Shown here: positions 53,258-62,601 of the stretch, piece after piece
How the letters are laid out: each line of letters begins with the position of its first letter
Numbering within the stretch: position 1 is the stretch's first letter
NCBI RefSeq assembly: GCF_000767465.1
Contig: NZ_CP009291.1
Coordinates: 3,576,501-3,640,500 of the forward strand
DNA from: Novosphingobium pentaromativorans US6-1
GTDB taxonomy: Bacteria > Pseudomonadota > Alphaproteobacteria > Sphingomonadales > Sphingomonadaceae
Direction: 5' to 3'
DNA: 64,000 nt
Program-made: the position numbers and the translations under genes
The notes under the pieces: generated by a model
Databases searched by the model: none
What the model saw: the letters and a program-made list of their open reading frames with translations, nothing else
Told to the model about the DNA's origin: nothing

Positions 53258-54724
53258 CTATGCAGGCTCATAGGCCGACAGTCTAAGCTGTGCGCGGCGG
53301 CGCAGCCACAGGCTGGGACGATAACGGTCAGACCCGGTGATTTCCTGCAATCGGCTCATGATCGTGAAGACCTTGGCAGTGCCGAGCCAGTCGGCAATTT
53401 CGATCGGACCCTTGGGATAGTTTTGCGCCAGCTTCATCGCCAGGTCGATGTCCTGGGGAGTGGACACTCCGATTTGCGCCAGTTCGCAACCCAGGTTCGC
53501 GATCATGCCCAGGATCCGCTGCAGGACGAAGCCGGGCGAATCCTGGATGACCTCCACCGTGAAGCCAAGGCCGCGCAGCCAGTCGGCGACCTTCGCCGCT
53601 GCATCGCCGCCGCCGACCGCGCTCATCACGGTGAGGTGTCTGATCTCCGCCGCTGTCAGGTCAACCGCAACGGTGGTCTTGGGATCGAGCCCCAGCCGCA
53701 CGCAGGCAGTCGCCGTATCTTCGCCGATCGGAGCGATCAGCGTCACCTCGTCACCGGCCGCAAAGCCCGGCAATCCGGTGATCGCCTCCCAGCCTTCGCC
53801 TTCGCCGATTGTCGGCTTCACCGTCACCGGTGTGGCGGGCGCAGCGGGGGAGGGAGGGGCCTTCGCGCCATCGGAATAGTCGAAGAAGCCGCGGCCTGTC
53901 TTGCGGCCGAAGAGTCCCGCGTTCGACATCAGTTCGTGCAGGGTTGTCGTCTTCAACCGGGGATCGTGCTGATAGCCTTCATAAATATAAGTAGAGGCGG
54001 CAAAGTTCACGTCGATGCCGGTCAGGTCCATCAGTTCGAACGGCCCCATGCGGAAACCGGCACCGTCTCGCAGGATGCGGTCGATAGTGGCGGGATCGGC
54101 AACGCCTTCCTGCGCGATTGCCAGGCCTTCAAGCGCGAGCGCGCGCCCTTGAAGATTGACCAGGAAGCCCGGGGCGTCCTTGACCGTTACCGGCGTCTTG
54201 CCGATCTGTCTGGACACCTTTTCCGCGAAGTCCGCCATTTCGGACGACGTTGCGGGCGCAACGACGACTTCGACCAGCTTCATGAGCGGTACGGGATTGA
54301 AGAAGTGAAGTCCGCAGACCCGCTCCTTGTGGCTGCAGTTCGCTGCGATGGCCGCGACTGACAGTGACGAAGTATTGGTGGCCAGCAACGTATCGGGGCT
54401 GACGACTGCCTCAAGATCGGCAAATACCTTCTGCTTGATGTCGAGCCGCTCGACGATAGCCTCGATGACCACCTCGCAAGGCGCCAGGTCCGAAAGGTCC
54501 TTGGCAAGTACCAGATTGTTCCTGGCCTTTTCGGTAAAGCCTTCGGCCAGCTTACCCTTTTCTTCCATGCGGGCAATATGACCGAAGATGTCGTTCGCCG
54601 CCTTGTCCAGCGCGGCTGCATTGACGTCGAAAAGTACGACGGTCAGGTCCGCTGTGAGCCCGATTTGCGCAATGCCTGCGCCCATAGGTCCGGCGCCTAC
54701 GACACCCAGCGTATTGAGGTTCAT
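53258..54724 (-). CDS. 3-Hydroxyacyl-CoA dehydrogenase (PaaH/FadB-domain type)
   Basis: A 488-residue stand-alone dehydrogenase with NAD site GVVGAGPMGAGIAQ near residue 7, catalytic His in LHFFNPVPLMKLVEVV and NTSSLSV. A second C-terminal 3HCDH domain (about 390-480, SPGFVLQRILGMIANL) follows a Pro/Ala linker (APPSPAAPATPVTV). It oxidises a 3-hydroxyacyl-CoA to the 3-oxo form, feeding the thiolase of the same operon. GGGAG lies before the ATG. Confidence 0.9.
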   Translation of the reverse strand: MNLNTLGVVGAGPMGAGIAQIGLTADLTVVLFDVNAAALDKAANDIFGHIARMEEKGKLAEGFTEKARNNLVLAKDLSDLAPCEVVIEAIVERLDIKQKVFADLEAVVSPDTLLATNTSSLSVAAIAANCSHKERVCGLHFFNPVPLMKLVEVVVAPATSSEMADFAEKVSRQIGKTPVTVKDAPGFLVNLQGRALALEGLAIAQEGVADPATIDRILRDGAGFRMGPFELMDLTGIDVNFAASTYIYEGYQHDPRLKTTTLHELMSNAGLFGRKTGRGFFDYSDGAKAPPSPAAPATPVTVKPTIGEGEGWEAITGLPGFAAGDEVTLIAPIGEDTATACVRLGLDPKTTVAVDLTAAEIRHLTVMSAVGGGDAAAKVADWLRGLGFTVEVIQDSPGFVLQRILGMIANLGCELAQIGVSTPQDIDLAMKLAQNYPKGPIEIADWLGTAKVFTIMSRLQEITGSDRYRPSLWLRRRAQLRLSAYEPA

Positions 54725-54832
54725 CTTTTAATCTCCCGCCGGCGCTACAAGGGGCGCGTCGGCTTAATTGCAACAGGCTCTCGTCCAGCTCGGCCGGGGC
54801 CAATTCTTCCCGCGCGGCTCGGCGCTTCCGCC

Positions 54833-55984
54833 CTAGATCTTCAATCCGGCTTCGCGCAACAGGGCCTTGGCGATGATCGTCTGCTGCACCTGGCTGGTGC
54901 CTTCGTAGATCCGCATAAGGCGCACGTCACGGTAGAAACGCTCTACCTTGTACTCGGCCATATAGCCTGCCCCGCCGTGGATCTGCACGGCCCTGTCAGC
55001 CACGCGGCCCAGCGCTTCGGACGCGAAATACTTGGTTGATGCCACATCGCGGGAGACTTTCTCGCCCGCATCGAAGCGCCGCGCGACATCCTGGGTCATG
55101 ACCCATGCCGCGTAGGCATCGGTGCGGCTGTCGGCGATCATGCCCTGGACCAGCTGGAACTCTCCGATAGCCTGGCCGAACTGCTTGCGCTCCACGGCGT
55201 AGTTGACGCTTTCCTTGACCAGTCTTTCGCACATGCCGCTGGAAAGGGCTGACAGGTGGATTCGGCCACGGTCGAGTACTTTCATCGCGGTCTTGAAACC
55301 GCGCTCAGGCACGCCGCCGATGATGTTCGCAGCGGGAACCATGACGTCGTCGAAGATGACGTCGCAGGTCATCGTTCCCTTCTGGCCCATCTTCTTGTCA
55401 AGTTTGCCGAAGCTGATGCCCGGTGTGTCGGCGGGCAGGATGAATGCCGTGATGCCGGCCGCGCCCTTCACCTCGGGCTTGGTGCGGGCCATCACCGTGA
55501 ACATCCCCGCCCGGGGCGCATTGGTGATATAGCGCTTGGTGCCGTTGAGGCGGTAGACGTCGCCTTCCTGGATCGCGGTCGTCGAGATCGATGCCGCATC
55601 CGAACCGCTGTTCGGTTCGGTCAAGGCGAAGCTTGCGAACATGCCCTCGGCCAGCTTGGGCAGCCATTCGGCTTTCTGCTCTTCGGTGCCGTCCATGACG
55701 ATGCCCTGGCTGCCAATGCCGACGGTCGTGCCGATGACCGAGCGATAGGCGAAACTCGTCCGGCCAAGCTCATAAATGACCTGGATTTCCTCGCTGGCAG
55801 TCAGGCCCAGCCCGCCATACTGCTCGGGCACCGTCAGGCCAAACAGCCCCAGATCGCGCATTTCCGCGATGATCTCATCGGGAACCGCATCCTCTTCCTC
55901 GACGCGGTCCTCGTTCGGAATCAATCGTTCGTCGACGAAGCGGCGCACGGTTTCGCGCAGCATGGCAAAGGTTTCGGTATCCAT
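54833..55984 (-). CDS. Acyl-CoA dehydrogenase (glutaryl/isovaleryl-type)
   Basis: A 383-residue acyl-CoA dehydrogenase with FALTEPNSGSDAASIS, YRLNGTKRYITNAPRA and IHGGAGYMAEYKVERFYRDVRLMRIYEGTSQVQQ. It would introduce a double bond into a short or branched acyl-CoA. ATG 55984 has GAGGA 5 bases upstream, better than an earlier in-frame ATG at 56032. It is the first gene of the seven-gene operon (dehydrogenase, 3HAD, mct, meh, mcd, thiolase, lyase). Confidence 0.9.
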   Translation of the reverse strand: MDTETFAMLRETVRRFVDERLIPNEDRVEEEDAVPDEIIAEMRDLGLFGLTVPEQYGGLGLTASEEIQVIYELGRTSFAYRSVIGTTVGIGSQGIVMDGTEEQKAEWLPKLAEGMFASFALTEPNSGSDAASISTTAIQEGDVYRLNGTKRYITNAPRAGMFTVMARTKPEVKGAAGITAFILPADTPGISFGKLDKKMGQKGTMTCDVIFDDVMVPAANIIGGVPERGFKTAMKVLDRGRIHLSALSSGMCERLVKESVNYAVERKQFGQAIGEFQLVQGMIADSRTDAYAAWVMTQDVARRFDAGEKVSRDVASTKYFASEALGRVADRAVQIHGGAGYMAEYKVERFYRDVRLMRIYEGTSQVQQTIIAKALLREAGLKI

Positions 55985-56344
55985 GGATCCTCGTACAATC
56001 AAAATTGGCGTCGTCATGAAATGCAATTGCATTACCTCTATTGTGATAATCCGACATTTGCAAGGCGATGTGTGGCTAGCGGAATCGCCCCCCGCATGCG
56101 CCGCTGCGAAGCCGCATTCAGGGCGATGGGAGGGGGAGGTGGGAAAAGCTGTCCAAGGGATGGCACTTGCTGCGCGGAAGCATGAGTCGGCCGAAACCGG
56201 CGCCCGGGTGGGATCGGCTCGATTCCGGTGTTTTGGGCCGGCTTCCTGCCAATTATGTTGTCAGTCTTCTTGCGGGGTATAACCTTTTCCGCTAACTGTT
56301 TTAGGAAATACAAATCTTCAAAAAAATGATCGGAGGATGCCCTT
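55985..56344. other. Divergent promoter region, no gene seen
   Basis: This 360-base gap separates the Mct-Meh-Mcd operon (-) from the amidohydrolase-cupin unit (+). The AT-rich stretch 56255-56330 leads to CGGAGGATG before the plus start. The frames here are not convincing genes. A shared regulator site is expected but not recognised. Confidence 0.5.
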
Positions 56345-57544
56345 ATGAACGCGCTGGTAAAGCCCGAAAGCCTGCAGGGCGTGCATGTCGTCGACGCTGA
56401 TACCCACGTCACCGAGGTCCACGACCTCTGGACCTCTCGCGCTTCCCCCAAGTTCAGGGACCGGGTTCCGCAGGTGAAGCAGGTCGATGGCGAACTGGCC
56501 TGGTACATAGACGGCGAGTATCGCATGGGACCGGCGATGACGTCCTGCTGCATCCGCAAGGACGGGTCGAAGTCCTTCGGATTCGACTTGGTTAAGATGA
56601 CGATCCAGGATGTTTATGAAGGCGCCTTCGACGTCAAGGCGCGGGTCGCCTACATGGACGAGGCGGGCTTTTCTGCGCAGATCGCCTATCCCAATCTTCT
56701 GGGCTTCGGAAATCAGAAGTCCATGAAGGTCGATCCTGAATTGCGGTTGGTGACAACCCAGATCTTCAATGATGCCAGCGCCGAGATGCAGGCCGACTCG
56801 GGCAATCGCGTCTTTCCGATGATCCTGCTTCCCTGGTGGGATATCGAAGCGAGCGTGAAGGAAGCGGAGCGCTGCCACGCAATGGGCCTGCGCGGGGTCA
56901 ACTTGAACTCCGACCCGCAGATTCAGGGCTATCCCGTTCTTGGCGATCCGCATTGGGATCCGCTTTGGGAGGCGTGTTCGTCGCTCGACCTGCCGATCAA
57001 TTTCCATATCGGCGGCGGAATGGAAAACTCCGACTGGTACGGGCAGGGAGGCTGGCCGACCGACGATCCGAACCTGAAAATGGCGTTCGGTTCTTCGCAG
57101 ATGCCGCTCACGAATTATCGCGTGCTTTCCAACATCATCCTGTCGCGCTTCCTCGAGAAATGGCCGAAGCTGAACATCGTCTCCGTCGAAAGCGGCGTGA
57201 CATGGATTCCGTTCATGCTGGAATCGCTGGAATATCAGATGCAGGACCAGGGCATCGAATATGAGCTCTCCCCGCTGGAGATCTTCCGAAGGCAGATCTA
57301 CGCCTGTTTCTGGTACGATCAGGTCTTGTTGCCGGAAGCTGCGCGTCACCTCGGCACCGATCATTTGCTTTTCGAGACAGACTTTCCGCATCCGACCTGC
57401 GCTTATCCCAATGCGCTTGAACGCATCGAGAGATCGGCCGCGGGTTTCACGCCGGACGAGCGTGCGAAGGTATTTGGCGATAATGCAATCAATCTTTATA
57501 ATTTGCCGACCGAAGGGTTCGAGTCCATGCGCAGGGCTGCCTGA
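56345..57544 (+). CDS. ACMSD-type amidohydrolase (amidohydrolase 2 / COG2159 family)
   Basis: A 399-residue TIM-barrel metal enzyme. The first motif is VDADTHVTEVHDLW (D-x-H), and later His in LPINFHIGGG and Asp in FETDFPHPT are kept. VSVESGVTWIPFMLE is a family block. It is closer to the protein at 33546-34745 than to the one at 37459-38646 from general layout. CGGAGG lies upstream. It is followed 90 bases later by a cupin gene in the same direction. Confidence 0.87.
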   Translation: MNALVKPESLQGVHVVDADTHVTEVHDLWTSRASPKFRDRVPQVKQVDGELAWYIDGEYRMGPAMTSCCIRKDGSKSFGFDLVKMTIQDVYEGAFDVKARVAYMDEAGFSAQIAYPNLLGFGNQKSMKVDPELRLVTTQIFNDASAEMQADSGNRVFPMILLPWWDIEASVKEAERCHAMGLRGVNLNSDPQIQGYPVLGDPHWDPLWEACSSLDLPINFHIGGGMENSDWYGQGGWPTDDPNLKMAFGSSQMPLTNYRVLSNIILSRFLEKWPKLNIVSVESGVTWIPFMLESLEYQMQDQGIEYELSPLEIFRRQIYACFWYDQVLLPEAARHLGTDHLLFETDFPHPTCAYPNALERIERSAAGFTPDERAKVFGDNAINLYNLPTEGFESMRRAA

Positions 57545-57634
57545 GAAAGCCGGCGGAGCGGCCTGCAATCCTGATCGACCATTCGAAATACTCGGCGATC
57601 GGGCTTTGCTATCAGAAAAGTAGAGGATCCAAGA

Positions 57635-58192
57635 ATGGCTACCAAAGTTTCAAGCAACGACGACAATTCGAATGAAAGCGGATCGACCGCGACCGGCAAG
57701 TTCGAGATCTTCCGTTACAAGGACGCGAAAGGGCTGGAAGCCCATCCCGAGGCACTCGATGTGGAGCCGCTGCCGGAAAGCCTCGTCCCACTGCAGATAA
57801 AGGCAGTCGAGGCCGGACTGCGGGACGGTCAGGAGATCAAGTATCTGGTGAAGATGCCGGGCTATTCGATCACCCATGTGTGGTTCAAGCACGACTTCCC
57901 CCTGCCTTTGCATAGCCATAACTCAGACTGCATGTATTACATCATTGCGGGATCGGTGCGCCTCGGTACGGAAGATCTTGGCCCACGCGACAGCTTCTTC
58001 GTGCCTGCCGATGTTCCCTATACTTACAAGCCGGGCCCGGACGGCGTAGAATTGTTGGAGTTCCGGCACGAGACGAGTGCGAACCTCCGGCATTTTTCGA
58101 AGACTGCGAAATGGTGGGAAAAGGCGGTCGAGACCTGCGCCAAGAATCGCGAATCCTGGATCGAGGCAAAGAAGCCCTCGCTCAACTGCTGA
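57635..58192 (+). CDS. Cupin-domain protein with incomplete metal site
   Basis: A 185-residue single-cupin protein. Motif 1 reads LPLHSHNSDCMYYIIAGS: His93 and His95 are present but the Glu position is Cys99/Met100. In motif 2 (SFFVPADVPYTYKPG) Tyr129 takes the place of the His. Two of four metal ligands therefore remain. It may still bind metal with other side chains or act as a sensor or binding protein. It forms a two-gene unit with the amidohydrolase. Confidence 0.78.
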   Translation: MATKVSSNDDNSNESGSTATGKFEIFRYKDAKGLEAHPEALDVEPLPESLVPLQIKAVEAGLRDGQEIKYLVKMPGYSITHVWFKHDFPLPLHSHNSDCMYYIIAGSVRLGTEDLGPRDSFFVPADVPYTYKPGPDGVELLEFRHETSANLRHFSKTAKWWEKAVETCAKNRESWIEAKKPSLNC

Positions 58193-58258
58193 GCAAGTAG
58201 GCGGGGCCTTCTGGCCAGTGGCGGAACAGGTTTCGCCAATACATTGAAAGCAATCTGA

Positions 58259-58290
58259 AAGCCCCGGCGACCGGTTGGTCGCCGGGGCTT
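58259..58290. terminator. Strong bidirectional terminator hairpin
   Basis: Fourteen-base arms AAGCCCCGGCGACC and GGTCGCCGGGGCTT with a GGTT loop lie between the convergent cupin and alcohol dehydrogenase genes, followed by TCGTCGTTTC. Confidence 0.75.
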
Positions 58291-58325
58291 CGTCGTTTCA
58301 GAAAGGCGAGGTGCGCTTCAGCTCG

Positions 58326-59393
58326 TCAAAGCGTCGGATTGACGACAACCTTGCACTGCAGTTCGGGGTTGGCCAGCTCCTCGAACGCCTTGGCGACGCC
58401 TTCAAGGGGAACTTCGTCAGTGATCAAATGGGAAACGTCGATGACGCCCTCTGCGATATTGTGCAGTGTCTGGCTGAATTCCTCGAAGTTGTAGGCATAT
58501 ACGAATTTGAATTCGATTTTCTTGTTGATGCACATGAGCGGCTCGAACTTGTCCGTCTGGCTGCAGACGCCTGCCACGATGATCTGAGACCAGCCGGGGA
58601 CGCCGGCTATCAGGCTCTGAAGCACGCCGGGCACGCCCACGCATTCGAAAACGATTGCGCGCTTGCCGGGGGCATCGAACAGTCGCTCCATAGAGCGCGG
58701 GAGAACGCCCTTGGCGCCCAGTTCGGCCCATTTGTCATGCGGAGATTCGACTGCCGGGTCGATGATGATGTCCGCTCCCATCTTTTCGGCAATCGCTCGG
58801 CGAGCCGGGGAGTAGTCCGACGCTATGATGGGCCCGAGGCCGCGTGCCCTGAGCGAGGCGATGACGGCAAGACCCACCGGACCGCAGCCTATCACCATGT
58901 TGATCGTGTCCGGCCCCGCATCCGACTCGGCCACCGCATGCTCTCCGACCGCGAAAGGCTCGGTCATGGCTGCGTGCATGTCTGCAAGACCATTCGGCAC
59001 CGGTAGTAGCAGCTTTTCCGTGAGGATCATCTGTTCGGCGAAACCGCCTGGGACGACCGGAGAGAAACCCGCGGTTTGAAAGCCAATCTTCGTATTCACG
59101 TATCCGGGGGCCACGATGCGGGTGCCTGCCTTCAATCGCTTTTCGGTTCCCGGGCCATGATCGAGTATCTCACCGCAGAACTCGTGACCGAAAATGATCC
59201 CTTGAATTTCAGGTATTTCGATACCCGGTTTGCCGACTGCTGCCATCTCTTCGAGGCCATGCAGGGCGTGCAGATCAGACCCGCAGATTCCGCAGCTCAG
59301 GTTTCGGGTGATGACCTGTCCTTCGCCCGGCTCGGGATCGGGCCTGTCTTCCACATGCAACTGCCGGTTGCGCCGGACGACTGCCTTCATCAT
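58326..59393 (-). CDS. Zinc-binding medium-chain alcohol dehydrogenase
   Basis: A 355-residue MDR alcohol dehydrogenase. The catalytic zinc site is Cys37 in CGICGSDLH with His70-Glu71 in GHEFCGE; the structural four-cysteine zinc lobe is absent, which happens in polyol and sorbitol-like members. The Rossmann fold has IGCGPVGLAVIASLRARG. It would oxidise a secondary alcohol with NAD(P)+. GGAGAGA precedes the ATG pair (59393, 59390). It is a single-gene unit opposite to the TonB receptor. Confidence 0.87.
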   Translation of the reverse strand: MMKAVVRRNRQLHVEDRPDPEPGEGQVITRNLSCGICGSDLHALHGLEEMAAVGKPGIEIPEIQGIIFGHEFCGEILDHGPGTEKRLKAGTRIVAPGYVNTKIGFQTAGFSPVVPGGFAEQMILTEKLLLPVPNGLADMHAAMTEPFAVGEHAVAESDAGPDTINMVIGCGPVGLAVIASLRARGLGPIIASDYSPARRAIAEKMGADIIIDPAVESPHDKWAELGAKGVLPRSMERLFDAPGKRAIVFECVGVPGVLQSLIAGVPGWSQIIVAGVCSQTDKFEPLMCINKKIEFKFVYAYNFEEFSQTLHNIAEGVIDVSHLITDEVPLEGVAKAFEELANPELQCKVVVNPTL

Positions 59394-59767
59394 TCTCTCC
59401 TCAGTTGTTTCATCTATTGGGCCAATGGATTCTCGATTTCGAGTCGAGATGCGACATCAACGTGCGAGGCCGTCGGCAAAACCCTCGGGCATCCAGGCGT
59501 TCGATGAATCGTTCTTGCCATGAATTCATTCAGTCATAGACGAAAACCGGGGCGAATCCTCTCGAAAATCGCAGGTGCATGCGAATTTCCCCGCCGAGCG
59601 ATGTTCGATTTCCGGCTGCAGGTTTCGGCGCTTTCTCGGCAAAATGCCCGCTTTTGGCCAGGGCTGCGAAGAAAACTGTTGCATGCATTCAATGTACTCA
59701 TTTAACCGTATTTGGAAAAATGAGAGGCAACGGTGGCGGTATTCAAAGCCGTTTCAGGGAGAGAGCA
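59394..59767. other. Divergent promoter region, no gene seen
   Basis: This 374-base gap between the alcohol dehydrogenase (-) and TonB receptor (+) carries both promoters. It contains two palindromes near the alcohol dehydrogenase end (listed separately) and a TGAATTCA palindrome around 59521. A plus-strand frame from 59579 runs into the receptor gene but lacks a good start. Confidence 0.5.
59416..59449. promoter_or_regulatory. Two palindromes that may be operators
   Basis: ATTGG-G-CCAAT (59416-59426) and TCTCGA-7-TCGAGA (59431-59449) lie 4 bases apart, 23-56 bases upstream of the alcohol dehydrogenase start. Close spacing fits a two-site operator, but the sequences are unlike each other. 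Confidence 0.35.
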
Positions 59768-61993
59768 ATGACGAAAGACATGAGTTTCGTATCGCGGGCG
59801 AAATGGCTTCTGTACACGACGGCCGCGGTCGTCTCGCCTGCCTGCGCGCAGGAAGCGAACCAATCATCGCAGGTGAAGCAGCCGCAAGTAGCCACCTTGG
59901 GCGAAATCGTCGTGACCGCTCAGCGGCGTGACGAACGCCTCGAAGACGTGCCGATATCGGTCGATGCGATAGACGGCGACACGCTCGACCGTACCGGCGT
60001 GGTCCGGCTGGAAGATGTGGAACGCCTGTCGCCCGGCGTCAGGATTTCGCGCAATGGCGTTTATATCAATCCTGCCATTCGCGGTATTACCAGTTCGCTG
60101 GTGGGGGCCGGTCAGGAAAACAATACGGCAATCTATGTCGATGGCTTCTATCAGCCCGAGTTGCTGACCCTTGGTGGCGATTTCGCCAATGTCAGCAACG
60201 TGCAGATCCTCAAGGGGCCGCAAGGCACACTGTATGGTCGTAACGCAATGGCCGGCGCGATGTTGATCACCACGCGCGATCCGACCATCGGTTCAGTCGC
60301 CGCCGATGCGGATATATCCTATGGCAGCCGCGATGACGTGCGGGCCCGCGCCTATCTGAGCGTGCCGCTGGGGCAGCAGGCCGCGCTGGGCGTAGGTGGC
60401 TACCTGCACCACAACGACGGCTACATTCGCGACACCAGTGGCGTGAATTCGGCGCCCTACAAGAACGATGAAGTGCGCGTGAAGCTGTTGGTGGAGCCGG
60501 CCAACAATTTTACCCTTACGCTGGGGTATAACCACCTCGAGCGCGACGACGTGCGTGCTTTGGCTTACAGCATACACGCATATCAGTATCTGCGGGGCAT
60601 TCCCTTGCCTCCGGTCGGCCCGTTGCGGGCTGTCGATCGTGACGTCAATTCTCAGGATCCGATTCCCCAGGCGAATTACAAGAATGACGAAGCGAGCATC
60701 AAGGCGATCTTCGAAACGGGTCCGGCGGTCATCACGTCCCTGACCAACTGGCAGTGGGGCGACGGCGTCACGGTGACGGACAGCGATGCCACCAAGATTG
60801 ACCTCACGACGGGAACGGCGCCGCAAAGCCGCGACACCTTCAGCCAGGCCATCGATGTGACGATTGATCCGGGTCCGGGATTGCAGCTGAGCATTGGTGG
60901 ATTCTATTTCAATTCCACCGGCCGGATTGACGTTTTCGCATCGAGCATGGACGTCCTTATCCAGAGTTCGATTTCGACGCTGAAGACTGAGTCTCTTGCA
61001 GGGTATGCCGAGGCGACCTGGGAAGTGGTCCCGCGGCTCTTCCTCACTGGCGGCGTGCGCTACAGTACGGACAAGAAGACCATCGCTGCACGCTACACGC
61101 AGAGGCTTGCGTCGCTGGGTGGGCCGGGTACGCTTGCCCCGGCAACGAGCAAGCGGTATTCCGACCCCACCTTCCGTGCAGTTGTGCGGTATGAATTAAC
61201 GCCGGAATCAAATGTTTATGCTTCTTTCTCGCAGGGGTTCAAGAGCGGTACCTTCAACAGCACGGCATTCAATACCGCTGCTCTGACCACGCCCGTAAAG
61301 CCGGAAAAGGCCGATGCCTTCGAAGTCGGTTACAAGCTGGGGCGGAACGGGTTCAATTTCTCGACGGCGGCGTATTATTACGACTACGCCAACCTCCAGG
61401 TTTCCACCATCGTAGCGAACCCGGATACGGGGAGCATCACGAACCTGATCCGCAACGCGGCATCTGCTGAAATCTATGGTGCTGAAGCATCGGTGACCTG
61501 GAACATCGACCCGTCCTTTGAACTGCGTCTCGGCGGGGCGTATACCCACGCGCGCTACAAGTCCTTTCCCGACGCTTCGGTGAATATCCCGGTCAACGGC
61601 ATCATCGATACATCGGCAACTCAGGATCTGAGCGGCCGAAGGATCGCCCGTGCACCGGACTGGACGTTCAACGCTTCTGTCCTCAAGACCATCGACATCG
61701 GTCGCTCGTCACTCGATCTGTCCGGATCGGTCAGCTATACCAGTGCTTATGCCCCCCAGTCGGAGGCGTTCGATCCTGCCACCGGGCGCTCGCTCTATTA
61801 CCAGGACGGGTATGTCACCGGATCGGTGCTGGCCACACTGCATCTGCCGGGAGACCGCGTTTCAATTGGCGGATTTATTGAGAACGTCGGTAACAAGCGC
61901 TTCAAGATCGTCAGCCTCGCCGGCACTTATGGCGCGTACGACGTCTATAGCGAACCGCGCCGGTTCGGTGTGAAACTGGGTGTGAAGTATTAA
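59768..61993 (+). CDS. TonB-dependent outer-membrane receptor
   Basis: A 741-residue receptor for uptake across the outer membrane. A signal peptide of about 28 residues ends near SPACAQ, followed by the sphingomonad-type TonB box region EIVVTAQRRDE (residues 46-56). The plug domain covers about 58-170 (PQGTLYGRNAMAGAM) and the beta-barrel the rest, closing with a C-terminal aromatic residue (GVKLGVKY). ATG 59768 has AGGGAGAG upstream. In this setting a hydrophobic organic compound is a more likely ligand than iron siderophores. It is the only transporter in the window. Confidence 0.92.
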   Translation: MTKDMSFVSRAKWLLYTTAAVVSPACAQEANQSSQVKQPQVATLGEIVVTAQRRDERLEDVPISVDAIDGDTLDRTGVVRLEDVERLSPGVRISRNGVYINPAIRGITSSLVGAGQENNTAIYVDGFYQPELLTLGGDFANVSNVQILKGPQGTLYGRNAMAGAMLITTRDPTIGSVAADADISYGSRDDVRARAYLSVPLGQQAALGVGGYLHHNDGYIRDTSGVNSAPYKNDEVRVKLLVEPANNFTLTLGYNHLERDDVRALAYSIHAYQYLRGIPLPPVGPLRAVDRDVNSQDPIPQANYKNDEASIKAIFETGPAVITSLTNWQWGDGVTVTDSDATKIDLTTGTAPQSRDTFSQAIDVTIDPGPGLQLSIGGFYFNSTGRIDVFASSMDVLIQSSISTLKTESLAGYAEATWEVVPRLFLTGGVRYSTDKKTIAARYTQRLASLGGPGTLAPATSKRYSDPTFRAVVRYELTPESNVYASFSQGFKSGTFNSTAFNTAALTTPVKPEKADAFEVGYKLGRNGFNFSTAAYYYDYANLQVSTIVANPDTGSITNLIRNAASAEIYGAEASVTWNIDPSFELRLGGAYTHARYKSFPDASVNIPVNGIIDTSATQDLSGRRIARAPDWTFNASVLKTIDIGRSSLDLSGSVSYTSAYAPQSEAFDPATGRSLYYQDGYVTGSVLATLHLPGDRVSIGGFIENVGNKRFKIVSLAGTYGAYDVYSEPRRFGVKLGVKY

Positions 61994-62001
61994 TCATTTT
62001 C

Positions 62002-62040
62002 GCGTGTCGGCAGACCGGTTTGCTTCGGCTGCCGACACGC
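62002..62040. terminator. Bidirectional terminator hairpin after the TonB receptor
   Basis: Twelve-base arms GCGTGTCGGCAG and CTGCCGACACGC enclose a 15-base loop that can extend the stem through CCG/CGG. It sits between the receptor stop and the convergent 169-residue gene. Confidence 0.7.
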
Positions 62041-62091
62041 AATGCAATCCAATGTCAGCGAAGGGGGTTCAGCAAGCCGCAGGCAGTCGCT

Positions 62092-62601
62092 TCAGCTTGC
62101 CGTTGCAGCCTGCGCTGACATCTTTTCGACGATCTCCGGGTCGAATCCCATCAGGGAGAACCAACGCCGGTCGACATCGGCGCGATGGGCTGCAACTTCC
62201 AGAACTCTTGTCCTGACCGCAGACTGAGCTTCGCAGGTCCCGTCCGCTTCCAGCGCGATCAGCACATCGTCGAGCGCCTTCTGTATGACGGCAGTCTGTT
62301 CGAGGGCTGCCAGGTCAATGCTGGCATCGAGCGCCTTTTGCAGTGCATCCACGGTGGCGGTAGTGGAGCTTCCACCTTTGGCCAGCGATACGACGGTTGC
62401 GGCCAGATCGCGAAAGTCTTCCGCTTCCTGCCTTTCGAACCCGGGTGTCTGATCATACTGGGCCAGCGTGATCTGCAAGTGTCCGATCACGAGTTCAACC
62501 TGCTCGCGGGCCAGGCTCGCTTCTTTCGGAAGGGCCGGCATGACCACATAGCTGAGGGCGCGCACGGCGCTGGCGAGTCGGTCGGGGACTGAGGGGGTCA
62601 T
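62092..62601 (-). CDS. Small partner protein of an APH kinase (LvaB/DUF6285-like, tentative)
   Basis: A 169-residue, mainly helical protein with no signal peptide or membrane segment. The N-terminus (PDRLASAVRALSYVVMPALP) recalls DUF6285 / LvaB, the small protein that activates the kinase LvaA in levulinate catabolism, but the likeness is weak and remembered, not computed. Its ATG overlaps the kinase stop codon (ATGA at 62598-62601), so both are made together. The function is inferred from this pairing. Confidence 0.62.
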   Translation of the reverse strand: MTPSVPDRLASAVRALSYVVMPALPKEASLAREQVELVIGHLQITLAQYDQTPGFERQEAEDFRDLAATVVSLAKGGSSTTATVDALQKALDASIDLAALEQTAVIQKALDDVLIALEADGTCEAQSAVRTRVLEVAAHRADVDRRWFSLMGFDPEIVEKMSAQAATAS

